NCBI GenBank assembly: GCA_013368445.1
Contig: JAACJO010000003.1
Span: 2,232,001-2,296,000 of the forward strand
From: Leucocoprinus leucothites
Taxonomy: Eukaryota > Basidiomycota > Agaricomycetes > Agaricales > Agaricaceae
Reading direction: 5' to 3'
DNA length: 64,000 nucleotides
The notes under the pieces were generated by a model. It saw only the letters and a program-made list of their open reading frames with translations. It ran no database searches and was not told where the DNA came from. The position numbers were made by a program, and so were the translations under genes. Positions 31,471 through 43,030 of the stretch are shown one piece after another (the first letter of the stretch is position 1; every line of letters begins with the position of its first letter).

Positions 31471-34415
31471 GTCTAGAGGGTGTGGATATTTCGGTGAGGT
31501 ATGGAAGATGATATTGGGGAGTCATTCGAAAATACGAGCAGGCTTTATAGTACCAGGCAAGGGACTTTCCGCAGTGTCTGTGTTAAGAATGAAATGACCT
31601 TGATTGACTCGACTCGAAAAGGATATTGCTAGAACGGAACCGCCGTAACAAGCGTAGATTTCCTCTCACGAAGGAACTGTTTTGACGGTGTGAAGGACGG
31701 CATATCAACGTAGTGGATCTGATAGTGATGCGGCAAAGGCTCGACGCCCAAGGAGGAGATCAAAGAGGTTTCAACATCGTGGAAAATGGAGTTAGCGAAC
31801 AATTTTGGTGTGACAATTTTGGCATTTGACGCCTATGTCGCTTTTTGCTAAGAACACTTGTCAGCACCGCAATTACCCGCAACCAGGTTCCTAACAATCG
31901 GCTCTCCATCTCACCTCCCTCTTCAGGTACCGCGAGAGGACCGCAGCACAGCCATAGTGTTGCTCAATAATACCATCAGGGAGCTTACAACGCTTTGCAG
32001 CGGCTTCCAACGGGATCTTCAAGTAGCCCGCTACGACCGGAATGACTCGAATCGCTCTCCACCCAGGTATTATCACTCGCTTTGAACCTATTACACCAAT
32101 GCAGACAACGGACATTCATCCGTACCGTAGTTTAAGCCTTGCTCCATGTATTTGTTGCACTGCTTTTGTATTGTTGTTCGACGCGTAGTTTGACTCGTGG
32201 TTCCCATTTCCGAGATCATGTGCCCAGCGGCGTCACGGAAACCTAATAGTAATCGGCCTTTACAAGCCTTTCTGATGTATCCGTAGTAAGATAAATGATC
32301 GTGCTCAACCGACCCAAGTAGAGATACAGTGCTGTGCAAGGAAATCGTCCTTAATGAGCATCCAAATTCCTAATTGAGATATTCGTACGGCAGGTGACAG
32401 GCATCCGATTTCCTCAAACTGGCAAACATTCTGAACAAGATGTTCATAATCACATCTTGGAGCTCTTAGAAATTCAGGGGAGTGTTGTCTGCTGGAACTG
32501 ACCGTCACTTTTCCCAGTCGATGGTTGGCGGTTGGCACTCTGCCGATTTTCTGGCGAGCTTGGTTCATTGGCGGGCTTGCAATCAATTGCATGAATAGCC
32601 TTCACTCTTTGACCCTCACTTGACACAGCAAACGATCGGTAACGTGGATATTACACATGTTCGCATACTCACAGGCTACCGGATGACTTCCGAACTTTTC
32701 AACACCCCGAAGCGATCCAGACCATCTCGTCAGGCAGGACCGTTCCAAGGGATTTGCTCAATAGTTGCCATGCTCTTTTTCCGATTTCGGAATATGAGCT
32801 CTATAGTTGATTCCACTCGCTTTATGCCTCGTTGCCCACATCGCCTTGTTCCCTCTCAATTTGTCGGCCGCCTTCAATGCATCAAAAGAGAAGCTTGTAC
32901 TCGTGCATCAACTTCTTTTGAACGAGCGGAAGACCCATCTCATCGGTCGTTGTTCTCTCACTAATAGAGCACCTGGTACTTCTTCTCACCGCCCGATGAC
33001 CATGGAACAGGGGGACTATAGCACGGGTCTGGGAGACTATTCCTCTACCTTCCGGTTACCTAAACAGCCAAAGCTTGTTGCCTCGCCTCGTTAGATACGA
33101 ACTTGTTTAGCTATCGCCCTTATCACCGCAGTCCTAAAATACTTCTCCTCGGGCAAGAGGACATGAACTCGCATTATTCTCCAGATTATTCAAGTAAAAA
33201 TCGCATTCGGGTGGTTTCACACATCCACGTGCCCTTTGACTGATCATATCCCTCTCAGGCTATCAGTCCGATCTGAAAGACGAGTGTGCATTGGGCATTC
33301 TCTGACAAATTCAAAATACAAGGTCGGACAATTACAAGGCCGATCTACCGTGGATTCTTGACAGCCAGCTAAGGAACATCAATCCTGTCCTAACAAGCAA
33401 CGATGCGCATTGGACAGTCTGCCAGCTGATATCAAGAACTTGTTCGGGATCATGACTCCAAGAATAGATAAGCACTAAGGCTGGCACATCTAGTACTGCT
33501 TTCAAGTACATTCACACGCGATGTCCTAAATTACAATGAACACATGATACAGTAAAACAAGGCGCAGGGATATTTCCTGGAGGCCAAGTTCCTGCGGTAT
33601 GTGAATGACGTATCTATTAGTAGGCTGCCCAGCCAGCATAATTCAGGGGTCAGGTTCCGAGAAGGATCAAATCGTCGGAACCTCAGTCTTGACATATGTG
33701 TGAGTTGCCGGTGTGCCTGGCCGAGGCACAGAGGACTCAGAAGAACTAATCTTGAGATATATTCCATGTACTATGGTCTTGGCTTCACCAGACCAGAAAA
33801 ACGCTCGAACAAGATTTGGTCAACTCTGAAACCGCATGAACCCGAAGCGCGAATTTGGAAATGTCAAAGAAACAGGAGGATCATCCCCGCTGCCAAGCTT
33901 CCATTCATGCGAAGTTATGTATTATTGGGCAAGGACTGGCGCATATTGCCGCTCACATTCTTTGCGGGTGACTTCTACAATCTCTTCGTGAGAGGTTTGT
34001 GGTCCGAGGCCTCTTCTTTTTCAAAGCAACACTTCTTCCCCGTAGTCTTGAGGATTTTCCGTACTATTGTTGATTTTGATTAGGTTCATACTTATGCCAG
34101 TATTTATGGCCCAGCCTTGTGATCCCGATGCAAGAGTTTTGCCGATACTAGGAAAGGTTCAGCCTGCCGGGAATGATTAATGATTAATGATACAAGTGGA
34201 TATGTCACCGCGACGCTCGACAGGGTTTTAAGCGATCAAGGTCTTACGATCATTGTGAGCTAGGTTCTTCCCAGTTCAATGTACTGATGTAATGATCGTA
34301 TAGGTGCATCACCAGAAGCACAATATAAATAACTTTCCGCAGTTTACCTGACCTTCTTCGTGAAAAGACATTATACATAAAATCAAAAAAAACTATATTC
34401 AGGTCTTGACGGGCG
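31471..34415. other. Nearly 3 kb without a recognisable gene
   Basis: Minus-strand frames at 32305-32592, 32091-32339 and 31891-32115 follow each other and contain protein-like stretches (PRCDYEHLVQNVCQFEEIGC, GYLKIPLEAAAKRCKLPDG). They might be exons of one gene, but I could not build a convincing model or name a family. Plus-strand frames near 32620-33094 and 33601-34083 are even less convincing. Confidence 0.35.
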
Positions 34416-35898
34416 TCAAACGACCTCAATGACAATCTTCCCGCTGATTTATTAACCGATTGTCAGTTACAGTCACCATGAAACAAAGAAGCCAAATACG
34501 TGCATGTTTGCATTCGCCTCCATTTCCCTATGCGCTTCCTGGATCTGTTCCCAGGGGTATACCTGGAGGTTACGGCGGTGATGGAATATGCAAATGCATT
34601 GACCTGAGTTAAAATATATTCTTACCTTGTGAATGTACGTCTTAATGGGTTCACCCCCTTCTTCTCCCGAAATGTGGTAACATGCGTTTGACGTGAATCT
34701 ATGGAGCGGGAAATGTCATCGGTGAAGGGCTTATGAGGGTGGTGGACGCGATCGTACTGCTGTATTAGGTCGGCCTGGTATTGGGCCGGGCGGGAACGCA
34801 GGGTGGAGCCTTCAACGTGCAGGCGCTTGTATAACAAAGGCGCCAGGTTCACCTTCTCGACAACGGAACCTGGCAATCACAACATTATAGGCTGACCCTT
34901 TGCCAAATGGAGAGACTGAGTACCGCTCAGCATAGCCAGCATTGTCATTCGGCCATCGACGGCGAGCGCGTCAAGATTCTTGGAAAAGTGACTCTGGCCA
35001 ACAAAATCAATTAGAACGTTAACGCCTTTGCCATTCGTGACATTTTTGACGACTGCCGAGAAATCTTCGGTCTTGTAGTTTGCCGCGTGAGTGGGACCGT
35101 TTGGAATCTTCAGTAGCCAGTCGATCTTTTCCTGCGTTGACGCGGTTGCTGTAACTGTGTCACTTCACTGCCATTAGTATGGCACGGCAGAGTTATCTAA
35201 CCGTGATACACTTACGCCCCAAAGAATCGAGCCAGTTGTGCGGCAGCTATACCCACGCCTGAGGCCCCGGCATGAATTAATACATCGTCACCCCTTTGCA
35301 TTTTTCCTATCATCACCAAAGCCTGATACGCTACGTGTGGCGTCAAGGGGGGTTTTCAGGGTCATTTTAAGTACAATTACCGGTCAGAAATGCCTCTGGT
35401 ATGCTGGCAGCCTGTACCCAAGACATAGAAGCAGGCTTCTTGATGATATGTGTCGAGGCGACAAGGATATACTCCGCATATGCGCCCTGTGAGATAGTAA
35501 CTGTCGTAAGTTGGATAGTCACAACACGTCATGTACCCCCTGGCTTTGGATACTCACACCTCCCGCTAAACCCAGGACTTGGTCTCCAACAGCCCACCCT
35601 TCAACCCCAGGTCCAATCTCGGAGATTACGCCGGAGAACTCGACGCCAAGAATCGAAGAAGCGCCAGGAGGAGGGGGATACCTTCCCTCGCGTTGCGCTA
35701 TGTCCATGCGGTTGAGGCCAAAGCATTTCACCTGAAGACAAGTGTTTCAGCCACCCGAGTCGCAAGAACCTGGAAACAGGCGCGGAGAACTCAAACCTGA
35801 ATAAGAACTTGTTGAGAGCCGATTTCAGGCTTTGGGGCCTCGCCAATGTAAAGATTCTCGACTCCTCCAGACCCGCCTTTGATTAGGACCGCACGCAT
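34416..35898 (-). CDS. Quinone oxidoreductase, PIG3/TP53I3-like, with possible frameshift
   Basis: Minus-strand exons: 35898-35797, 35731-35558, 35486-35381, 35330-35216, 35162-34924, 34869 to about 34626 (probably with an intron inside), 34562-34504, 34443-34416. Features: [36 protein letters not shown], the nucleotide site [20 protein letters not shown], then [15 protein letters not shown] and [18 protein letters not shown]. It is a medium-chain reductase without the zinc ligands, reducing quinones with NADPH. Two oddities: near 34660-34670 the frame must shift by one base to join LPHF to [13 protein letters not shown], and the last intron seems to begin GC (34503) rather than GT, giving the family ending IGKIVIEVV. 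The frameshift could be real decay or an assembly error. Confidence 0.82.
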
Positions 35899-37566
35899 AG
35901 TCGGTAATTCTTGACAAGAAAACCTATAGGTGAAGATCACTAAGCAACAAGTGACTGTACTGAATGACCAATTGATGCAGAATCGCGTGTGGATTTGTTG
36001 TAATGACGTCTTTCGCTATCAAGTTGGGATGTAGCCTCTCACAGCCAGAATACGCCCGATCACATGTTCCACAATAGACGATTGGCTGAAGGGGCTTAGA
36101 GACCAGAACTTCTGTCTTCCAGCTAAAAATTCTAGGGTACAAAGATGCTGACTGCGATGATACGAAAGCGCTTTTGGGGTCGCTGGGAATCCCATTCCCG
36201 TGCGAGATTGCGCCGATTTCGCTGGATCTATCTTCAATAATAATAAAAATGGGGGTAAATGGGCCACATTTTGGTGACGATATCTCGCAAGTCAACATGG
36301 GACGTGTGTTGCGGTTAACCAGGAGGATTATGAAGACCATACAGCGCGCAAAAGCAGTACCATTTCCAGTAGGACCATATGTTTGCAATACACAGGTCTG
36401 TATCGCTTTTAGGCTATGATAGTAGTCAAGATCGCAGACGACCTTCTTAATGGTATGTCTTGCTTCAATGCGCAGCTACTGGAGATGCTAAAACTGAAGA
36501 AATAGTTGTGAGTGTCCTCTTGGTTCGGTTTTCTCCAGGTTGTTCATGGCGCTGGAAGCCCAATTTCAAGGTGTATCGAAGACCCGTGAGGCCAGGAGTT
36601 TCCATTCCTGGAGATGTTAGACGTATATAAAATACAGACATGGAAACCCTGATTGGCGATGTGGGGAAAGAGTCGGTGTCTGATGTATAGTCACCCTGTT
36701 AATCTAAACATGATAGGGGCTATCATCACAGATCACATCATATTTCTCACGATTTTTTATATCAACAGCAACAATTTTCTGTCGCACTTCAATTCCTCGT
36801 TTACCAGTGTCGTCTCGAATTTGGGCAGAACCTGGGTGAGTGTTGGACCCTTTTACACCACATTTCTCCAAACGATGAGCATTGCTATGGTCCGTGTTTC
36901 CTAGTAGCGACTAGACACCGCGATCCACCATGCAGATATCCTTTTACCTAGCTTTCTGACGCTCCTGTTCATATCTGAACTTCAGCTTAACGCCGTGAAT
37001 ACTGACTGAAATTTTAGGAAATGGGGTATCCTTACCGCACAAATTTCAAGTCTTCTTCGGTGCCAAAGCAACAGGTGAGCAAATGCCCTTAATCCCTTAT
37101 TCTATGATGAGCAAAATGCTATGGTCCGTGTTTCCAAGAAGCGGCTTAAGACCCCGCTGACCCAATATGCCGATATTCCTTTTACCTAGCTATCTGAACT
37201 TTATCTTCCCTGCCTTTTGTCGCTCAACTTTCACTGACCATTACTTTCCAACACCAGGTAAACCCAGAAAATTTCTGAATCGTGATATCTCCGTACATAC
37301 CTCATGGTAACACGACATGCCAACTACCGAAACGTATGTCTTGTCGAACCTGGCGTCGGATATGCTGTGTTATCACCGTGAAGATACACCCTTGAGTAAA
37401 GATTCATCTTGTTTTACACTCATCCCTTGTAGTATTTTGGCCCTTCTCATCCAATATATTTATTAAGCCCTGATGACGTCCAGAGCGAATACGTTACACT
37501 ACCATTCGACTTTTCACCGCCATTCACTCACACAACCACACTCATGCATCCTCCAGATCTAGACAC
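35899..37566. other. No recognisable gene; contains a diverged direct repeat
   Basis: A minus-strand open frame at 35924-36388 has no motif and I take it as chance. The stretch 36875-37197 contains two diverged copies of an 85-91 bp unit, listed separately. The rest shows nothing. Confidence 0.5.
36875..37197 (+). repeat. Two diverged direct repeats of about 85-91 bp
   Basis: Unit 1 (36875-36959) and unit 2 (37107-37197) both read ATGAGC, then GCTATGGTCCGTGTTTCC, and end CCTTTTACCTAGC followed by a TCTGA. They are 232 bp apart from start to start. No open frame spans both. Confidence 0.75.
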
Positions 37567-38602
37567 TCAGTTCTGGAGCGCCTTCAACTGGCCCTGAAAT
37601 TGTTATATGAGCCGGGTCTCGACTATTCCGACCGTACAAGGAACTCACCAGCAAGTTAGTCGCCGCAGCGGGGCAGCCAACTCCAGGTCCGTTCAGGTTC
37701 TGCAACGTAACTAGCACAGCCTGAATCCTCGCAGCCTTGGACGCATTCGAATTGTCTGTCGGGAACGAGACTGGTGCACTCGGATTATTGACAGCATGTC
37801 CTGCGGCGACATTCTGGTTCAGCGACTGGATACCACAAAACCAGTTCATGTCAGACTCAGCCACTAAGAGAGACTGTTGCAGCACGGACCTGAATGAACG
37901 AGGCGCGGTCTGGGGGGCACGAACAAGGGATCTTCACCACTTGTCCAGCATCGTTGGTTATCCCGTCACAATCACCCGTTCCAGTGGGGTTTACCCCAGC
38001 CTTGACACCAAAATCGGGAACTAACGCAGGATCAACACCATTGTTGCTCGCAGGTGCTGCTGCTGGGGGTGCTGCTACTGCCGCTGCAGATGGAGGACTA
38101 GCAACGTCAGTGCCATCTTGAATGGCCTTTTGCTGAGCCACGAATGTCGTGGCAGCTGCTGGGCACCCAACGCCCGGACCGTTCAGATTCTGCAAGGTGA
38201 CAAGTAATGCCTGGATTCTTGTGAGCTTGTCGTCCTTGGAAGAGCCAGTTGGGAAGGAGACAGCGACGCCTGGGTTGTTGACAGCGTGGCCTGCATTGAC
38301 GTTCGCGTTTAGGGACTATACAATTGCGTTGATCGGTCTTTGATTCTGTCTGAGACGTTGGGGGAATTTACCTGGATAAATGAGGCCCTATCAGGCGGAC
38401 ACGAGCATGGGATTTTGACGACTTGCCCGGCGGCATTGGTTATCCCATCACAATCGCCTGTACCAGTCGGATTCACCCCCTGTTTGACGCCGAAGTCTGG
38501 GACTAGTGATGGATCAACATCTCGTTGAACCAGTTTGAGGGGAACACTGGAGACAGCGATTGCGATGGAGAGCGTGGTGAAAACGGTGTTGATGAATTTC
38601 AT
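37567..38602 (-). CDS. Secreted protein of two duplicated Cys-containing units
   Basis: Minus-strand exons 38602-38372, 38315-37890, 37825-37649, 37593-37567; 286 residues. The N-terminus is a signal peptide (KFINTVFTTLSIAIAVSS). Two units follow, each with LVPDFGVK, GVNPTGTGDCDGITN, GQVVKIPCSCPPDRASFIQ, AGHAVNNP, VSFPT, TLQNLNGPGVGCPAAAT. An Ala/Pro linker (SAAAVAAPPAAAPAS) separates them. Both units carry an intron at the same place, after FIQ, so the duplication copied exon and intron together. Each unit has four Cys, probably disulfide bonded outside the cell. I know similar proteins as uncharacterised secreted proteins of mushrooms; no function is claimed. Confidence 0.88.
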
Positions 38603-40080
38603 TTTGTTAATTTGAAGGATGGATAACGTGTAACTGGGGTTTCTATTGTGTGAAAGATCTTCCGAATTTCAAATTCTTGTGTTGTGAAATAAAAACGAAT
38701 GAAAACCCTCGACTTGCGTGGGACACTAAAATAAACTTGAAAAAGAGGAAGGTGGGTTGACACAGTCAACGTTGAAGAAACCACAAGACGAGAAGGGCTG
38801 GAACAAAGAAGGATGAGAAAATAGGAGGGTGGCTCCAAGAACTGTACTGATTGGTTTTATGTAGGATATCAACGGTCCCATCATCAATTACCAACTGAGA
38901 AGAACAAGGAGTTCGTCTGTTGGTCAACGATGTATTCTGTTGATGCGAGTGATGTCGACAACTGTTGCTACCAAGGAACACGTTGGCGAAGCTTGGCGAA
39001 GCTCTTTGGTAGGTAAGTTCATCCGCACACACATGAAAATGCCGGCAGATGAATCCACGTTGACAAAACTGGTTGCTAACAATGGCAATTCAATGGAATG
39101 CATGGCCACATTGTCTCCGATCCACCTTCGCGACCGGTGGACGGCATCTTTCGTTTCAACCTTCATCATTTTGTTCTTATGAACTCATACATCATGATCA
39201 TGGTGTGTATTCAGGAATAAACTCCATCACCAGCCAATCCCCAGCCTAGGCACTCACGTTCGCCGCCATATTCAGATGGAGGCTGAGGATATTCAGCCCA
39301 TATTGACCTGTCGAACAAAAAGGCCGCGTACTCGAAGAGCCAATGAATGGTTAGTAACAAATAGACTGCATTCCGAGAATGCCGTGACCCAGAGCTGAAA
39401 TGAAGTACTCGGAGGTAGTAAAACGTTTGACTAGACACCAAAATTTATCACTGAAACTTGAAATTAGTGGTTACTAGTCAAATGAATCGTTACAACTCCG
39501 GTGTCCCCACCTCAAGCTTTCAAAAGCTCGTATTCCCACCTTTACTAAAATTCCGGATCCTCTGGAAGCCCACACACCACCACTAATGACAGAGCCTACT
39601 CACTCATGATACATGAACAACCGATATATAAGCACCCTAATACGTCCAATTGTTAAACAAAGTTACATTCGAAAAGGTCATAAATGTACATCTCAGAAAG
39701 AGGAAAATCAATTTCGTACTGAATCACAAAAAAACAACTGTGATCAATCATGTCGTAAAATGAAAAAAAAGAAGCAACAACATACGAAAGTTATTCGTTA
39801 TAGAGTAGGGGTGATTCGATAATGATAGAGAAGGGAAAAAAGGAAGAGAAGAATGGGTCGTTAGAAGGCTTTGGATCTATCTACTGGGATTTATAAGCGG
39901 GAGAGAGGTTAAGGGTAGCCGAAGGAGTGTACGCGCGCGTAATGTTCGCCTTGCACGAACAAAACGCCAGTTGGGCAGGTTTATCATCGAAAGGGAAAGC
40001 AAAAAAAAATCAAGCAGAACGAAGCAAAAAATTCTCGCCACTTTAACAAAATTTATAAAGTCAATCTCTCCGAACTCAGC
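38603..40080. other. No recognisable gene
   Basis: Contains the promoter side of the secreted-protein gene and, after about 39,600, an AT-rich, A-run-rich 3' flank of the mitofusin gene. Short open frames at 38940-39182 and on the opposite strand overlap each other and show no motif. Confidence 0.55.
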
Positions 40081-42844
40081 TCAAACCTGCACTAACTCCT
40101 CAAGCTGAATCTCACCCCTAATTACTTCCACCCTTCCTCCCACACTCTCAAACCATTTGGCCGCACTCTCTGCCCTCTTCTCCATCTCCTCACTCCCACT
40201 AACCTCCTTCTGCCTCTCCTCCAGCGCACATCTAAACCTTTCTCTCAAATCCCATGAGGCCAATCTTATCACCTTTCTCGTCTCTTTCGCTACCCTCTCC
40301 GCGTGTCCTTCTACGAATCCTTGTGTCGAGTATTTCGCAGAGGATGAGCGGGAATGAGAGAGTTGTACTCCACCGACGTAGGTAGCGGTGGCAGGAGAGG
40401 ATTGTTGGCGATGCAAGCGGAGCACTTGGGAACGAACACGACGGCCAACTGTTCGTGGGATGGTGGTGGGTAGTTCAAAGACGAGGTATACACCCAATCC
40501 GATCGTTGTTACACCCAACACTGGTGCAACCCACTTCCTTGACGCTTCATTAGAGAATAAATCTCCAAGACGGAGGATGCCCTCGATCAATCCACGTGCA
40601 CCGATAGCTTGGCCTCCGACCATAGTTAGAGCACCAAGACCGAGACTTAGGAAGCTCAAAGCTGTTGGACTTGGTCCTTCGCCTTCGTCTCCGTCGATAT
40701 CGTCTGCACCGTATGTCAAGAGGGAAGATGTGGATGAGGAAGAGTGCTTAGAGTTGGGGAAGTAGACGACAAATTGGTGATTTACGTCAAAGAGGTCGAA
40801 GAATGTTGTTTCGAGGAGTTCCGGGCGGGAGGCAAGGCCGATACCGAGGCCTTGAGTGCCACCAGCTACCACCGTTCCGTTCCTTCGCTTGTTAGCACCT
40901 TTTGCACCGCGCCTGTATGCAGAGAACATGGCTTCTGGTACGAAAACTCTCCTGCTTCGTTCTACACCCTCAGGCAAATGGGCCTCTCCGAGTGCTTTAA
41001 TCTTGTCAACACCGGTACTTGTAATCAACCTAGCTTCATCTTCAGCCAATTTGATGGCAGCATCGATGCTGGCAAGTAATGCCTTCCTGACGTCCCTTGC
41101 GTAGTTCCAGATGCTCAAGAGGCCTGGATAGCTAGGTAGCTGGATAGGAGAATTGGGAATACCCAAATGCCCCTGAGCAACACGATCCAAAGCATCAATG
41201 AGAATAGTCTTGGCCTTGGAAGAGGCGAGCGAAGTCTGGTCTTCCTCTGTTGACTCCAGTGACTCTTCAAGTGTGTCACGTGAACCCTTGAGTTTTTCGA
41301 GGATGGGACGCGAGTGCGCAAGGTCGTCGCGGGCTTTGGCGAGCTCGGTAGAGGCAACGATGGAATTGGCGCTAGAGAGAAGTTCAACGTCGGAGAGGAT
41401 GTTGTGGAGGTATGTGGAGACGGGTTGGAGCTTGGACTTTGAGCGCTTGATAAGGACGAAGGAACGCAAAGCCGATTCAAGGTCGTCGAAAGCCGGGTTG
41501 GCAGTGTAGGGCTGTAATGCCGTAGCTGAGTCAACAAAGTGGACGAGGTCCTCCGCATCTTCGTATGTCTTTGGGCTGAGCTGTTTAATCTGCTCGAGCA
41601 CAAGTCTGCGGCATTTATCTTTATTCTTGATTTGATCATATTTGTTGACCACGATAAAGAGGTAGGCCTTTTCATTACTCGCATTCCAGAGGAATTCTTT
41701 GGCAGATAGGGTAAAGTGGTTCTCTGCTGAGACGACGAAGACGACAACATCGATCTCCTCTTGGCGTGCGAAAACTGCAGTTGTTTTAAGACTGTCGCGG
41801 TTCAACCCGGGGGCGTCGATGAGAGAGATGTCGACGACACCGTTGTTGAGCAGGGACTCTGAAGGAGCACGGGTATCGGCCAAGTAGACCTTGATCATTT
41901 GTTGAAGGGCCTCGTTATCGGCGACGATACCTTCGAGGTCGGCGATGGACCCCTTGGTGTATGTTGACTCGTCGCGAATGTTGTAGGTGGCGCCCTCCTT
42001 GAGAACATGCACCTCCTCCTTGCCTTCATTCTCTGCTGCGTCGTGCACTTCGCAGAAAGCGGTAGTGCAAGGTTGCTGGTCAACAGGCATGACCTCACGA
42101 CGCAACAGTGCATTGACAAAGGTAGATTTTCCAGCGTTGAGATCACCCGTGACGAGGACCTTGGATGATGTATCTTCAACTCGGAGTCGGAGTTTATCAA
42201 TGTGGGACATGGAAGCTGCGATGCGGTCGTCGAGCAGATTTGCGATCGAAGACTTTTCAAGCTGATGGACGAGGGACGCGGCAGTGGATGAAGAGTGGGA
42301 TCCAAGCTTGAGGTCGAGTTTGAGGACATTGAACTCTGCCGACGGGATGAGGCGTTCGTCATCGGCCGGCTTGGTGGGGCTTGACGATTCCTCTTCTTCA
42401 TCTTGGGCATCCTGTATCGACGCAAGGGTAATGCGGCGCAGCATACCATGTTTGGGCGAAACAACGACATCTGCCTCGAAGGATGGGTCGTCTGCAAAGG
42501 AGAGAGAGCGACGAGGCATGCTCCCTCGCTTGGGTGGAGCAGGAGTAGCACCGTTGTCCTGTTCACGTAGCTGGGGGTATCTGACCACCCATTCGTTCTT
42601 GTTAAACTCACGAATGTCGTCCAGCACAGTCTTGGTCGAGTCCACGGCAGCCAAAAGACTAGAAAGGTTGGATTGGTAAGATGCTCAACTAGGTGTTGTC
42701 AGGGAAGACTAACCGGTCCTTCTGGTGAATAAACGCCTCCTGGACGTCCTCGACCTTGAGCTGACGATCAGCATGCATAGCTAGATCGCTGTGCATGTCC
42801 TTAACTGGGGATAGGGCGCTAGAAGGAAAGTAAGACTGCGCCAT
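40081..42844 (-). CDS. FZO1: Mitofusin, mitochondrial outer-membrane fusion GTPase
   Basis: Exon 1 is 42844-42714, exon 2 42658-40081, joined in frame (KDR then LLAAVDSTKTVLDD); 902 residues. GTPase motifs are clear: P-loop GDLNAGKS at about residues 215-222, the switch Thr in QPCTTAFCEV, DAPG in SLIDAPGLNRDS, NKYD in VVNKYDQIKNK. Two membrane spans lie near residues 710-731 and 756-773, and a C-terminal helical part ends in ELVQV. It tethers and fuses mitochondrial outer membranes. It is head to head with the VTS1 gene, 186 bp apart. Several long antisense frames inside it are by-products of its codon bias. Confidence 0.96.
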
Positions 42845-43030
42845 AGTGGACGACGGGAAAAAAGGACGGTGGGTCCGGGCGAGAACATGTGACTGAGAGA
42901 CTATTCCTGGTTGCCATATAAGGAAGTGTGACTGGTAGGCAACACAGCACGCCCACTCTTTTGCTCCCACCTCCTTGTTCTTTGCTAGACCGGCAGGCCC
43001 GCTGGTCTCGTCTAGGCTACTTTCTACCTC
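42845..43030. promoter_or_regulatory. Divergent promoter shared by FZO1 and VTS1
   Basis: Only 186 bases separate the two start codons. A TATA-like CATATAAGG stands at about 42915-42923. Two CT-rich stretches (CTCCCACCTCCTTGTTCTTT) lie on the VTS1 side. Confidence 0.6.

Noticed and set aside
35924..36388. Minus-strand frame of 154 codons upstream of the quinone oxidoreductase
   Set aside because: No motif, no splice partners and unnatural composition; taken as chance.
41115..42611. Long overlapping frames on the same strand as FZO1, in other frames (41115-41750 and 41895-42611)
   Set aside because: They lie wholly inside the FZO1 coding exon and have the odd Ser/Pro/Thr-rich composition of frame-shifted reading.
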